This document shows, piece by piece, positions 1 to 11,137 of a stretch of 64,000 nt of DNA. Positions within the stretch are counted from its first letter, which is position 1, and every line of letters begins with the position of its first letter. The position numbers and the translations under genes are program-made. The notes under the pieces are model-generated. The model was not told where the DNA came from. It ran no database searches and saw nothing but the letters and a program-made list of their open reading frames with translations. This DNA is from Elgaria multicarinata webbii. Lineage: Eukaryota; Chordata; Lepidosauria; Squamata; Anguidae. The stretch is taken from NCBI RefSeq assembly GCF_023053635.1, contig NC_086192.1:16716001-16780000 (forward strand). Direction: 5' to 3'.

Positions 1-516
1 AAGCAGAGCACGGCCTGCGAGTTCACTGTCTATTCTGATGCCTGCAGAGCACGGTGCCCCTGTTGCGGCAGGCTTGGGCTGAAAGTGTCACATACACGTG
101 CCAAAATAAACATCTGCATCGCTATTCCTGGCCACCAAAAGCTGGTGCCATTCTTTACAACAAGAAGAAGAAAATAAAGAGGACCCAGAAAATTGAGTCT
201 ATGCAGAATGCAAGTTCTCTAAAACGAATTTAGCTCAATATGCAGATTGCGAGCGGAGCGGGGAGAGAGAGGGGAGAAGCGTGGCTGAGATTCTCCTCCA
301 CGACTGTGCACTTCATTCATTCCACACTGACGGAGTCTGTCCTGCTCTGATTTAAAATCCAAGAGGATTTGTTTGTTCTTTGGGTTATGCACGGCAAGCC
401 GGTATTGAAAGTTCAACATGTACCTCGGCTGCTGCAGTCTATGAAGCGTCAGGTGGTTGTGCCTGGCCCTGCATGGTCCTGCGTCTCTACACCCACCCAC
501 TAGAGCCACCTCCACC

Positions 517-618
517 AACCTGGGACCCTCCAGATGTGTTGGCCTGCAACTCCCAGCCATTGGTGATGCCGGCTAGAACTGATAGGAGTTGAAATCCAAT
601 GGCATCTAGAGGGCTAAG
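517..618. mobile_element. hAT-like palindromic MITE
   Basis: The element runs from ACCCTCCAGATGTGTTG through CAACTCCCAG to GGAGTTGAAATCC and CATCTAGAGGG, so its ends are inverted copies of one another. At least nine related copies occur in the window. The better ones have ends of the CAGGGGTGGG(C/G)AAC type known for hAT/Charlie elements. Confidence 0.6.
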
Positions 619-984
619 TGTTGACCAATGTAGATGAAACTCCGTCCACGGAGGAGAGAACCAAACCTTGAAGAATGACAACTCTAGCAACTCGCCCAGA
701 GGAAATTTTAATAAGGCAAAGAATCGGACAAGGCAGGGATAGCGATTCCTCAGAAGTAGGGGGCAGAAAACGGGGGCTGTGCTTGATGAAGAGAGACCGT
801 TGGCATTTACCTTTTTGGTAAATTTCCTGTGACAGACGCTGCAGTGTCTTCAACAAAACAGACAGGGTTGTGCAGCCCATTATGCATTAAAAGCCTGAAG
901 GAAAAAAGAGCGCCGGTGCAGCAGACGCTTTTGCACACAATGCATTGCAGGAGGCGCGTTCCCATTGTTGCCCTACGGTGTAAT

Positions 985-1490
985 TTTTGAGATGAGACGT
1001 CCAGAACGGCACACGGTATTCCAAATGTGGGGTCGCCATAGAGTTATACAAAAGTATGAGAGTTCTGGCTGATACGTTTGTTTTGTCTTTTTCTTGACCC
1101 TTTTCCTACTGACCCTTCACATGGAATTTGGCTTTTTCACTGCTGTCTCGCATTGAGTTGGTATTTTCCTTGAGCCACGCATCAGAACCCAAGGTCTCTT
1201 TCCTGGTTAGCCCAATCCAATCCAGACTCCCTCGGCATAAATCTGAAAGCTGGGCATTTTTAAACAAATGTCTCAGAGTGCATCTCTTCGTCGTCCCTTC
1301 CTTGGGTCTACTCTGCCAGCTTGCCACCCGTTTGCCCAGTTTGGGCAGATCCTTCTGGAGCGCTTCATCAGCTGCCTGCCTGCCTGCCTGGGTTTCACTG
1401 TCCTGAATAATTCGGCATCACCTGCAAACATGGCCCTCTGCACTGTTCACTCACTACTCCATCTATTCACATATTTAGTGACGAAAACAT
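985..1490 (-). mobile_element. CR1 LINE fragment (internal ORF2 region), antisense
   Basis: The text CACGGTATTCCAAATGTGG, the GAATTTGGCTTTTTCAC block, the GTCTCTTTCCTG block and GGCATCACCTGCAAACATGG occur in the order known for the antisense strand of the CR1 reverse-transcriptase region of amniotes. It is diverged and truncated at both ends, so it is an old copy. Confidence 0.65.
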
Positions 1491-2333
1491 TGATTTCCCA
1501 CCTTTCCAAAAGGTTCAAGGTAGCAAACAAAGAAAGGAATAAAGTATATATGGATTTAAAACAAAACAATCAAGACATAATAGAATCCTAAAACACCCCT
1601 TCTTAAAAGAAGAAACAGAGCAGCAAAACCCAGAAAGATAAAAATATAAGAAGGAGCCTTGTAAACCCACAGGTGGGCAGAATGTGTTTGGGGCTTCAAC
1701 TAAGAGCCACCACCAGGTGTCTAGATGTGCTTTCTGCCCACCCCCGTTCTAAGGTGTGACTGACAGTTCCCCCTAATGCCTGGAATAGGGTGTTGAATGG
1801 ATGGAGGGGGGGGGGCGTTCCCCCAGATGTCTGGAGGGTCCTTGGGCATGACCTGCCTTCTCAAGGGTCACCTGGAAACCTTCCAAGATTTTCTCCAGCA
1901 GATACAATGTTTCCGACGTAATTTGAACAGCCACCAGGCATGCTCACTTTCAAGGGGGCTCTCTCCAAAGAGGCTGTGCATGCGAAAGGCTTATTTATAA
2001 CCATCTAGGCTGCAATTTTGTTCTTCTTCCTCTGTCATTACGCATCGACAGCAGCAAGATCATAGGGCGATCGCTGCTTGGGATGATGCAGAGAACACGC
2101 TTGATTAGAGGCCTGGCTGCTCCTGCCCGGTCCGTTTGGGGGTCGGAGGAACCCAGGTGATGCTGACTGGCCCACAAAAGCTCCATTGTGTGAATGTTGT
2201 CACTGAATGGGGAGAAAGTGGCTCCCTGGAGATTCAGATCCAGATGATTTATTGTCCCATGACAGAGGCCTCAGGTGGGCTGCTTATTTGGAGACTAACA
2301 ACTTGACTTTTTCTTATGCAGCACAGATGCTGC

Positions 2334-2423
2334 TGTAGGACTCCAATTCCCAACATGCCTGACCACTGGCTGTGGCTGATGGGAGTTGAAGTCCAGCAAC
2401 ATCTAGAGCACCACAGTTTCCCC
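2334..2423. mobile_element. hAT-like palindromic MITE
   Basis: AGGACTCCAATTCCCAACAT, the GACCACTGGCTGTGGCTG centre and GGGAGTTGAAGTCCAGCAAC form the same inverted arms as the other copies of this family. Confidence 0.6.
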
Positions 2424-2627
2424 ACTGTAGTTCTAAGGAAGATCCTCTTCCGTTCACCCTCCCCACTTCGGCCTGTCTTGGAGGCCTGGCTACACGCCTG
2501 CCAACATATCCAGTTGCTGGTGTGTTGAAAGGGGTGAGCCGGGGCGCCGGCCTGCCCAGAACCCGCACCCGTTGCCTGGAAGCCCCCGGGCCAGTATGAC
2601 CAGGGGCTTTGCTTCTGCTAAAGGAAC

Positions 2628-3229
2628 ATTTATTTATTTATTTATTACATTTTTATACTGCCCAATAGCCGAAGCTCTCTGGGCAGTTTACAGAAATTAA
2701 AACCATGAAAATCATTCAAAATATAAAACAACAGTATAAAAGCATCGTATAAAATGCAATATAAAAACACAACCAGGATAAAACCGAGCAGCAATGCAGA
2801 AATTAATACAGATTTAAAATACAAATTTAAAACAGCAAAGTTAAAATTAAGTTGATAGACTGTTAAAATACTGAGAAAATTAAAAGGTTTTCACCTGGCA
2901 TCTAAAAGGGTACAATGTAGGCACCAGGCGAACCTCCTTAGGGAGCTCATTCCACAGCCAGGGTGCCACAGCAGAGAAGGCCCTGCTCCTCCTGGTAGCC
3001 ACCTGCCTCACTTCCTTTGGCAGAGGCTCGCGGAGAAGGACCCCTGACTGAGGATGACCTTAGGGTCTGGGCAGGTACATACGGGAGGAGGCGTTCCTTC
3101 AGATAGCCTGGCCCCAAGCCGTTTAGGGCTTTGACTGTCAATACCAGCACTTTGAATCGGCCCGGACCTGGCAGCCAGTGAAGCTGGAAAAGGACTGGCG
3201 TGATGTGGTCCCATTGGCATGACAACATC
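2628..3229 (-). mobile_element. L2/CR1-clade LINE 3' end, antisense
   Basis: On the minus strand the block encodes the C-terminal part of a LINE ORF2 (VKALNGLGPGYLKERLLPYV, then a TLRSS block and a WNELP-type terminal motif), followed by a 3' UTR with GAAGCTCTCTGGGCAG in the given strand and an (ATTT)n tail at 2628-2645. It is 5'-truncated. A close relative is at 27096-27531. Confidence 0.7.
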
Positions 3230-3354
3230 AGAAGAGCCCTGTGGCTGCATCAGACCCAGAGCCCATTTGGTCCAGGGTTTTTCAGGGAAGGCTCTAGAAG
3301 CTGTTATTGTTCTCCACCTCGATCCAAGTGGAGAGGCGGGTGAGAAATAAATGA

Positions 3355-3405
3355 TTATTAATTATTATTATTATTTATTTATTATTGTTGTTATTATTAT
3401 TACTT
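3355..3405. repeat. (ATT)n-rich simple repeat
   Basis: Imperfect ATT/TTA triplets that follow a short LINE/SINE-like tail ending GAGAAATAAATGATTATT. Confidence 0.7.
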
Positions 3406-3539
3406 CTACTACTTTACGCCGGCCTTCCCCTGATTATGTTTGATCGGGACTGGTTTGTTGCTGCAGTTGTGCGTTGCAGGCTGGAGGGTTTGTCTTATGT
3501 TGGCTTTCGCTGTTTTTTTTTAAGAAAGCATGCGCTGAC

Positions 3540-3655
3540 GCTGCTGTTTTTATGACTGCACCGGCTTTATTATGTGAGCTGTTGTACACCTCCTTGGGAA
3601 GGCTTCTTCCCTGAAAGGCAGCCAAGAAATATTTTAAATAAATAACAATAAAACA
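3540..3655 (+). mobile_element. L2-type LINE tail
   Basis: CCTCCTTGGGAAGGCTTCTT, CTGAAAGGCAGCCAAGAAAT and the closing TTTTAAATAAATAAC match the 3' end form of L2-type elements in reptiles. It is a short terminal fragment. Confidence 0.5.
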
Positions 3656-3774
3656 GCAGCCTAGGGGAAGCCCACAAACAGGAGACGCTTGCCATTGCAC
3701 TCTCCTGCTTGCGTTCCCAGGAACTGGTGTACAGACATCCTGGCTCTGATACTGGGGGTAGCCTGGAGCCTTCA

Positions 3775-4012
3775 GGACTGGGAGCCACGGATAGTCGCCT
3801 CCTTTTCCTCCTCCTCCTCCTCCATGAATTTGTCCAACCCCCTTTCAAAGCCATCTAAATTGGGGGTCATCACTACGCCTTATGGTTGGGGACTTCATCG
3901 TTGAACTATATGCTCTGGGTGAAGAAGTCCTTGTTTTTATCTCTCCTGATTCTCCCACCAGTCACCTTCATGGGATGCCTCTGTTGGGTTCTAATGTTAT
4001 GAGAGAGGAACT
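3775..4012 (-). mobile_element. CR1 LINE fragment, antisense
   Basis: The blocks CAAAGCCATCTAAATTGG, the GGTGAAGAAGTCCTTGTTTT block, CTCCCACCAGTCACCTTCAT and GTTATGAGAGAGG are in the order of an antisense CR1 ORF2 segment. A small piece of the same region recurs at about 25353-25388. Confidence 0.55.
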
Positions 4013-4717
4013 CTGTCTGTGCCCTGAGGCACTCTCATCACCTCTTGTGTTCTAGGGCCAAATGTTGTCTTCCCGGGCCTGGTGTGGCGCAATCCTCTTG
4101 CGTTTGCCCGCCATGTAGTCCTGGCAGCAACCCAGCCCCAGTTAACTCTTTCCTGCCCTTCTCCTCTTGGAGAGTTCCGTCCTTTGGGGGCAGAGGCTAC
4201 ACGGGAGGGCAGCAGAGAGGGTCGAGGGGGCAAGGCCGAGCCCCACAAGCACAGCCTCTGAACACACACAGCGGCCATGTGCAGAGTCTTGCCCTGGGTC
4301 CCAGGGATGTCAGTGCTCATTGGCTGCACGTCACTTGGTCTGCTTTTGAATGGAGCTGCTGTTGGGGAGTGAAGCTGGGTCCTCCCTCCCTCCCTCCCTC
4401 CTGCTATGAGGGGCCCTGCCCCAGAGCAGTGGGCCCTCCCAAGCACTGGTTGCTCCTTGCTTGATTCCTTCCTGGAGCCCCAGGACCTTTCGGTGGGGTG
4501 GGGGGGACTCTCACCCAATCACACGGGGGGCGTGTGCTTGTGTTTGCATGTGTGTGCCCCCTTTCCCTCTGCTTGGTCCACCAGCCCCACAAGGCTCCTG
4601 CTGTTTGCCCAGGGGGCCCGGAGATAGGAATGGGGTGGGACTGGGCTCTCTGGGCCGTGCTCCTGCTGGGTGTTCGAGCTGCTACTGATGCTTGCCTCCT
4701 GTCTCTTGCCTCCTTAG

Positions 4718-6545
4718 GACACTCGAACTGCAGCTGAATTTGAAGTCAGCCATTTGCCGGGAGCCATCTTGGTGCGGCCGGAAGCGGAGGCTCTATCGGA
4801 GCTGCTCAAGGCGTGGCTCGCCCAAGGTAGGGCAGAGCGGGCGTCCTGACTTGGAGAAGCTCTCAGGGCACGCTGAGGCTGGCCAGGGGTTGTGGGCAGG
4901 GTCCAGAGACACCGGCGGTGCTGTTGGGTCGATCTGTCCTGTCGGGAAGTCCTCCCACGAAATCGTGCAGGGCTTAAACTGCTACGTGCTTCTCAGCTCC
5001 AGTGCACCTGGACGACACCCTTTGGGGAAGGCCGCCCCAAGGGCCCCTCTCTTCCCCTTCCTCCGTGTTTTCGTAAGAGTCACCGGCAGCCCTTCCTTGT
5101 TTCTGACACATTCTGTGGCCTGCCAGAGCTCCCCTATTGTTCTCCCACTGCTTTCCCTTGGCAAAGGGGGGTCTGCTGAGAGAGCGTCAAATGGGCACGT
5201 CTTCCCAGACAGCAAAGGGTGCTGGAGAATCATAGAATCATAGAATAGCAGAGTTGGAAGGGGCCTACAAGGCCATCGAGTCCAACCCCCCCGCTCAGTG
5301 CAGGAATCCACCCTAAAGCATCCCTGACAGATGGTTGTCCAGCTGCCTCTTGAAGGCCTCTAGTGTGGGAGAGCCCACCACCTCCCTAGGGAACTGATTC
5401 CATTGTCGTACTGCTCTAACAGTCAGGAAGTTTTTCCTGACGTCCAGCTGGAATCTGGCTTCCTTTAACTTGAGCCCGTTATTCCGTGTCCTGCACTCTG
5501 GGAGGATCGATAAGAGATCCTGGCCCTCCTCTGTGTGACAACCTTTTAAGTATTTGAAGAGTGCTATCAAATACTTTCGGCAACAGGGCTCAAAAGAGTT
5601 AAAGATTCCCATGAATCTGAACTTCAGATTCTGCAGTTTTTTCGGAGTCACGTGAATTCTGTGGATTTGCAAACTTGTGGGGTGTGTGTGTTTTACTTTG
5701 GTAGGGATTTGGACACATTTGTATTTGCGCAACTGAACAAATGCTCATGTCTGGAACGGTAGCATGGCTAATGCCAAGGGAGCATGGGAGTTGTAGTCCA
5801 AAACATCTGGAGGGTGCCGGGCTGCGTACCCCTTTGCTATCCTCCTTCAACCCACATTCCTGATTTAAGATGCGGTGCTGAATGTGTAAATGGCCGCTAA
5901 CATCTCTATAACCACCCATTTGGAGCTGGGGGTGTGGGTGGTCATGGAGCTGGGGGTATGGGTGGTCATATATGCACCTTCCATTACAGGTTGGATTAAA
6001 AGGGGAGGGGATACGAATGAATGGAAGAAACTGACATATTTTTCCGGTAGTTGTTTTAGAAATCAAACTGACTTTTATTATATTTTGGAACTCCAGCTTC
6101 CAGGTTAAATGGCAACCTTGTTTCATAGTTGTTTTCCGAGTGTCGCCATGTTTCACTGTTTGTAGCATGCCGCCTCTTTTGTATTTCTCTTGCTTTGTAT
6201 TTCTCTTTCCTCGATAAACCATCGCTCTTCCTCTGCTCCGTTGCAGAGCGCGCCGAGGAGGCCTGCTGCCACGGGCCAGTCGTGTGCTATTGCACAGTGG
6301 GCTACCGGTCGTCCATGGCTGCGCAGCTCCTGAGTGGCTCCTTGCCTCGTGAGGTCAGCCAGGGCCGTCTGGCCTCACCCAAGATCTACAACCTGCGTGG
6401 CGGGCTGGTGCTCTGGGCCACCCAGGGGAGGCGGATGGTGGACCGGCAGGACGCGCCCACGCCACGGGTGCACCCCTACAGCCCCACCTGGGCAAAGCTC
6501 CTGGAACCACAGTTCAGGGCGCAGAGCCACCACGGAGCCGTGTAA
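4718..6545 (+). CDS. Rhodanese-domain protein, last two coding exons (5' part not in window)
   Basis: Two spliced exons, 4718-4826 and 6247-6545, are joined in phase 1 by a GT-AG intron and give 135 codons followed by TAA. The first starts with DTR and contains EFEVSHLPGA, the usual first half of a rhodanese fold (substrate-side Asp, then the HIPGA-like turn). The second holds VVCYCTVGYRSS; C52 of the visible part is the predicted catalytic cysteine and the loop C-T-V-G-Y-R has the six-residue length typical of sulfurtransferases rather than Cdc25-type phosphatases. The C-terminal tail includes VHPYSPTWAKLL. The expected role is persulfide or thiosulfate sulfur transfer, but substrate and location cannot be read. 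The 4718 exon starts in phase 0, so at least one upstream exon with the start codon must exist; none was found in 1-4717. I do not recognise a mammalian orthologue at this place. It lies convergent to SLC13A5. Confidence 0.75.
5228..5572 (-). mobile_element. CR1 LINE 3' end in the rhodanese intron
   Basis: It begins with the inverted terminal octamers TCATAGAATCATAGAAT. The minus strand encodes the CR1 ORF2 C-terminus ([18 protein letters not shown], then RNNGLKL and [20 protein letters not shown]). It is 5'-truncated in the usual CR1 manner and lies in the intron 4827-6246. Confidence 0.85.
5762..5832. mobile_element. hAT-like MITE, half copy
   Basis: GGGAGTTGTAGTCCAAAACA followed by CTGGAGGGTGCCGGGCTG is the right arm of the palindromic family. 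The left arm is reduced. Confidence 0.55.
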
Positions 6546-7458
6546 GGGGCCACGACAGCTCAGAGGCTTCGCCCACTCAGCGCCCAGTCTGAGCGTAGCC
6601 TTTCTAGCCCCTCCACCGTGGGAAAAGCGGCTTGCCGGCAGCCCCACGTCCACAGTTCCACCAACCCGCTTGCGATGGCCTGTTTGGGCAGCGGCCACGC
6701 GTGGCTGCTCTTTGGCTGGCTTCAGCCACGCTGCCTGCAGCTTCTGCAATTCCTCCTCAGGACCCTCCCACCAGGGTGGCGGGGGCTGGCCAGGGCTGAA
6801 CATCACAGGCTTGCCTTACTTATCATCTCTTCTCAATGTTGCTTCTTTGTTGCTGGGGAAAACCCAATTGCCACCCCCACTCCCCTGCCCTTCCATATAT
6901 GTATATATAGTAAGCAGATTTTCAATGAAGAGAAATATGAAACATCTGGGAGGATTTTCCCAAGGCCTGATTGATTCTGGCAAGTGAGATTTCCCCCTGG
7001 GCTCTTCTAGCTGGAAAATGACCATCGAAGCGCTGCCCTGTGGTGTGCAAAGCGCCAGGCCAGAAGCCACCCTGAAGGCCTTTCTCTGGACGGTGGTCTC
7101 CAGGGGAAGGTGATGCCCCAGTACCCCGCAAACCCACTGTGGGAGGAGGCGTGTGTGTGGCTGACCTCCTAGGCGCCAGCGGCCCCTGCTTGCCAGGAAC
7201 AGCCTCTCCCCCCCCCCCCCCCCCACACACACACCTTTCACATCTCTGGCAAACCTTTTCTCTCCTTTCAGGGATGACTGGTAGCGTTTAGTTATTGCAA
7301 CTGCCGGTATTGTCACTCTTCCTCTGTAGGGATTAATCTTTTTGTAGGTATAAATCAAGCCTCCTTCTTCCTGCAGAACCATTTTCTGTCGCTTGCAAAT
7401 GTATGCAAATTTACGTAGTACTTGAATTGAATCAAACTTATTTGATCAATCCACTAAG

Positions 7459-7533
7459 AGTGCAGTCCTACGCATGTCTACTCAGAAGTAATTCCCATTG
7501 GAATCAACAGCAGTTGCAGCCAGGACTGCACCC
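7459..7533. mobile_element. Palindromic MITE (squamate-type, CTACTCAGAAGTAA family)
   Basis: The left arm contains GTGCAGTCCTACGCATGTC and the right arm ends CCAGGACTGCACCC, an imperfect inverted repeat around CTACTCAGAAGTAATTCCCA. A related copy lies at 42191-42283. It resembles a palindromic element I remember as very common in lizards and snakes. The family name is not assigned. Confidence 0.6.
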
Positions 7534-7764
7534 TGAAGAGTCCTTTCATTGGCTGGACGACCCTCGTCTGAACCTTTGTGCATTGCAAAAAAAAAATAAA
7601 AAAAATGCTTACGGGACATTTAGGTTGCGTCCGTATTATCTTGGCAGAATGGTCCTGTGTTAGCAGCTTTTGTTAGTTAGGATTTGGTTTTACGGTTACT
7701 GTTTTTATTATAAATTTTATGTTCAGTTTTATACTCCGCCATAGGAAATAGGTGTATACCCTTC

Positions 7765-7770
7765 AATAAA
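7765..7770 (+). terminator. Polyadenylation signal AATAAA, rhodanese gene
   Basis: AATAAA followed within a few bases by GTTTTGCTCCC. It is the first clean, non-poly-A signal downstream of the stop codon on this strand. Confidence 0.5.
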
Positions 7771-10529
7771 GTTTTGCTCCCTCTCACTATGGTGGGCGTC
7801 TGGGTCACACTGTGAAGGTCAAGCCCTCGTTGTCCAAGCCTTGAAGTCGGTCTGCCTGAGAGGAACACACACCCCTCTGCACACACACACGCACACCCCT
7901 GCCTGCCTGCCTGCCTTGCAGAGCTGCCTGCAAGCCTTCGCTAACCATTTGCCATGTTTGCATGACCAGCCTGGGGTTGGGTCTCTCTCCCTCGAACCCT
8001 TTCCTGAGTTTGGACTTTATTCCAGATGCTGCTTCCTTCTGAAAACCTCGGGATTTGGTGTCATCCTAGTTATACGATGATCCAGGGAGAGGATTGTCTC
8101 CGTTACTCATTTACAGAACACTAGAGGGTGGAAGATGCAGCCGGTTAGCTCAAAGAGAGGAAGGAGGGGGCATCCCAAAGCCCCCCTGCCCACCCCCCGC
8201 AATTGCTCTGTTGTGGGAGAACATTGGGTGGGCTGTGAGTGAAAGATGTCATCTTCTGCCCCCCTCCCCCCGGAATTCGGTGGATGAGGCAGGGCGATGG
8301 CACTATCAAAGCCTCGTATAGGAACATTCTTAGTCTCTCCTGCCCTCCTTTACAACCTTAAGGGCTAGGAACCTGCTTTCTAAAACAAAAATCTCAGCTT
8401 GCTCAATTCTGCCTTTCATGTAGGAACAGAGCGATCTGCGAAGCAGGCCTCTCAGTCAGGCTTGTCCGTCTCCCTGATGGGGACAAGTCGACAAAGGCAA
8501 GCGCAGCGTAATTGACCACATGCCTTTTTTTCGATTGCAAGCTCCTTGGGGCAGGGACCTGTCCTCTTTGCATTGTGAGCAACCCTACACAGTGATGGAG
8601 CAGCAGCAGCAAGAGCAACCACAGGCCAAGATGTCCGGCAGCCCGCACGAACCGAATCACGGCATGCAAGAGAAAGGTGGCACGGCGGAAGGAGACTTCT
8701 CAGGGAAGCCTCCGAAAAAGCGCCAGTTCTCAGCCACGGATCCCCCTTTGGCAAACGCAGGGCGGTGGTGAGGAGGGGGGCATCTCGGCCGCCACTCTGC
8801 TTGGGGTAGGTGTTCTCTTCCTGCAGTAGGAATTTGCTCGAGAGAAGGGCCAGACCGGGACAGCTGCTGTGTTCTTTTGTCCAACCTGCCTCTGAGTCTC
8901 TCCTGCCAAATGCCAGCAAGAGGCTCCAGAACACTCCGGCCAAATGAGGACGCTTTCCGCCTGCTCAGCTTCCTCTCCCCCCCCCCCCCCCCCGCCGCTT
9001 TAAGCTCACTTTTCATAGAATTCAACCCTCCTGCTAGGCAGTGTGGCTCATCAGCAGAGGAGGCAGGGCGGAAGCAGGGGTGCAACTCTCCTTGTTTCAT
9101 CCTTTGGGCAATTTGCACAATTCCAGCAATGATTCATCCCAGGCAGCAGGAAGGATCACTGGACTTCCCCAACTTTGCTTACAACCACTGTTTTGACTGG
9201 AACTGGAACTGGAAATGGATACGACACTTTCAGTTAATTTGGTGGATCTTTTAAGCATTCGAACAGAAACACACAGAGAGAAAAAGATAAAGAAGCTTTT
9301 GTTTTATAACCCTCACATCTGTTCCTGCCAACGGAAATATTTTCTGGGTGGGTTGAGTGTGTGTGGGGGGGGGGGGGTAGAGGGTTTTTCATCTCTCAAA
9401 GCTAACCATGTGGCCTCCTCTCAGGGCAAGTGTGCTGAAGATGCTCCAACAGGTTCTGGAGTCACCGGTTCTGTGGATCTGAAAGGTGCTGTGTAGTTTC
9501 AGGATTGAACCCCAGAGAAAGGAAGATGCCCTTGGATGGCTGCAATCCAGGCTGGGGAAACAGCTTGAAACACCCTCCCCGGGATAAAGAAATGGCTGTT
9601 TGTCTCTGTTGCCTGCTTTGCCCTTTGTGCCAAGTAAGCCATCATGCAGGAACCCTCGAAATGGACGCTCCCCCATGGGTGGCATTCTGTGGCAATGGTG
9701 CCCATTTGTCTCCTTGCGCAGAGCACCAGGAACTTTCCCTGTGGCTCCCAACTTGACAGCAGAGTGGACGTTCCTCAAGCGTCGATGTTCTCATCTGCTC
9801 TGACATTTTCAGTTATCCAACCCGTTGTGTCCCACTTTTCAGAAACGTAACCTCAAAACACAGCTTACAGACCATAAAGGGGCCAGGGGTGAACCCCTGC
9901 CAAAGCCGTGCTGCCGGAATGGAGGAATCTCGTCCAAGGGGGAGGTTGAGGAGAGCAGGGCACGCATATTAATTACCTGCTCAGCCAAGGCCAGTTCGAA
10001 CAGATGAGACTTTAAAGTTGCCTGAAGGGCTTGCCCTGAGGGTCTAAGGTGCCAAGCACCAGGGAGTCGAGGGGCCTAGAAAGCCCTGCCCCTTCTGCTT
10101 GTCAATCTCAGCTGCTCTAACCGGTGGGCACATGAGCTGAGCCCCTGGCGAGGGCCTCAGTAGAGGGGGAGTAAGGATGGCTGGGGCACATCAGAGTCAG
10201 CAGGGCCTTTGCCACCTCTCCTGCCACAGACAGCTCCTCCCAGACGTGCCCTGTGCAGGCGCTGGCAGGCACCACATCCCCAGCCCAAGGGAGGGAGGGA
10301 GGGAGGGAGGGAGGGAGGGCGCTGGGCTTCCCCTGTCTTCCCTGTTTGGACTGCAAGGTCCTTAAAGCAGGGTCTGGCTTCCTGTTCTTCCGTTGGCGGG
10401 GGGGTGGGGGGGAGGCGGCTCTGTAAAGCCCTTTGGCTGTTTTCTCAGGAGTCCTGGCTCTGGCTGGCTGTTAGTTTTACCCTACCCTGTGCCTGTTTAT
10501 CCTACCCAGTGCCTGTTTGCATTCTCTTC

Positions 10530-10660
10530 CCCTCCCTATTGCTTTACTATGATTTTAATAGAAAGTAAGCCTATGCGGCAGGGTCTTGCTTTTTACTGTT
10601 TTACTCTGTACAGCACCATGTACATTGATGGTGCTAAATAAATAAATAAATAAATAATAA
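10530..10660 (+). mobile_element. L2-type LINE tail with (AAAT)n end
   Basis: The TTTTACTCTGTACAGCACCA block, the TGTACATTGATGGTGCTA block and an (AAAT)n tail mark the 3' end of an L2-like LINE or its SINE partner. A diverged relative ends the fragment at 14005-14230. Confidence 0.55.
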
Positions 10661-10839
10661 CTTCAGTCCCAGCAAGTGAAGCTGGGCTGGACCAGGCAGG
10701 ACGAGCCCATTCCAAGCATCATGCTCAGCTTGCCCCGTTCGCACATCACGCAAGTGTGGCCAGACCGGTTTCAATTTCACTATACAGAATCCATCCAGGC
10801 AGCAGCATAAAGCACCTTGGTGCTCCCAAGAGAGGTGTT

Positions 10840-10893
10840 TTTGACTTCAGCTCCCATCTCCCCTAGTGCTGGGAGTTGTAGTCCAAAACATCC
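10840..10893. mobile_element. hAT-like MITE, short degenerate copy
   Basis: ACTTCAGCTCCCATC and GGGAGTTGTAGTCCAAAACA form a short inverted pair of the family seen elsewhere in the window. Confidence 0.5.
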
Positions 10894-11131
10894 CGCTCAG
10901 GGACCTTGCAGGTGCCTTCCATGAACATTTGTCTCCCCTTTTAAAAGGTCTTGTGCTCCTTTCCTCACAAACAGGAAGGGGGCACACGGCAGGGGCAGAA
11001 TCCTGCCCTGGAGCTCACTGCAGGAGCCTCTCCCACCCCCACTCCCGCCTCCTGCCTTCCGACTGGAGTGCAATGGCGCCGGCATCATTTAAAAACCACA
11101 CTGGTCAAATTTTACAAAATGCAAATGGTCT

Positions 11132-11137
11132 TTTATT
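11132..11137 (-). terminator. SLC13A5: Polyadenylation signal of SLC13A5
   Basis: The minus strand reads AATAAA here, about 820 bases beyond the stop codon at 11958, so the 3' UTR would be roughly 11110-11957. It is the first canonical signal on that strand after the stop. Confidence 0.6.

Larger units (their letters stand above)
1..4717. other. Repeat-rich region upstream of the first visible rhodanese exon
   Basis: No exon could be supported here. The stretch carries a hAT-like MITE near 517-618, an antisense CR1 piece at 985-1490, a second MITE at 2334-2423, an antisense L2-type LINE end at 2628-3229, an ATT-rich simple repeat near 3355-3405, an L2-type tail at 3540-3655 and another antisense CR1 piece at 3775-4012. 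The remainder is unique-looking sequence with no recognised feature. It may be an intron of the rhodanese gene whose 5' exons lie to the left of the window, but that is inference. Confidence 0.55.
6546..7790 (+). other. Probable 3' UTR of the rhodanese gene
   Basis: The sequence after the TAA stop has no further coding exon and reaches a canonical polyadenylation signal at 7765-7770, followed by a GT/T-rich stretch. An A-rich AATAAA at about 7595 could be an alternative site. A palindromic MITE (7459-7533) lies inside, as does a C-run near 7208-7224. Confidence 0.5.
7791..11104. other. Convergent intergenic gap between rhodanese gene and SLC13A5
   Basis: No gene is supported. It holds CA-rich repeats near 7866-7895, C/G homopolymers near 8980-8994 and 9365-9376, a GGGA tandem at about 10290-10319, an L2-type LINE tail (10530-10660) and a degenerate hAT-like MITE (10840-10893). 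The rest looks unique and shows no coding signal. Confidence 0.5.

Noticed and set aside
1-4717. 5' exons of the rhodanese gene
   Set aside because: No frame ending in a rhodanese-like strand next to a good donor was found; the visible open frames are repeat or random.
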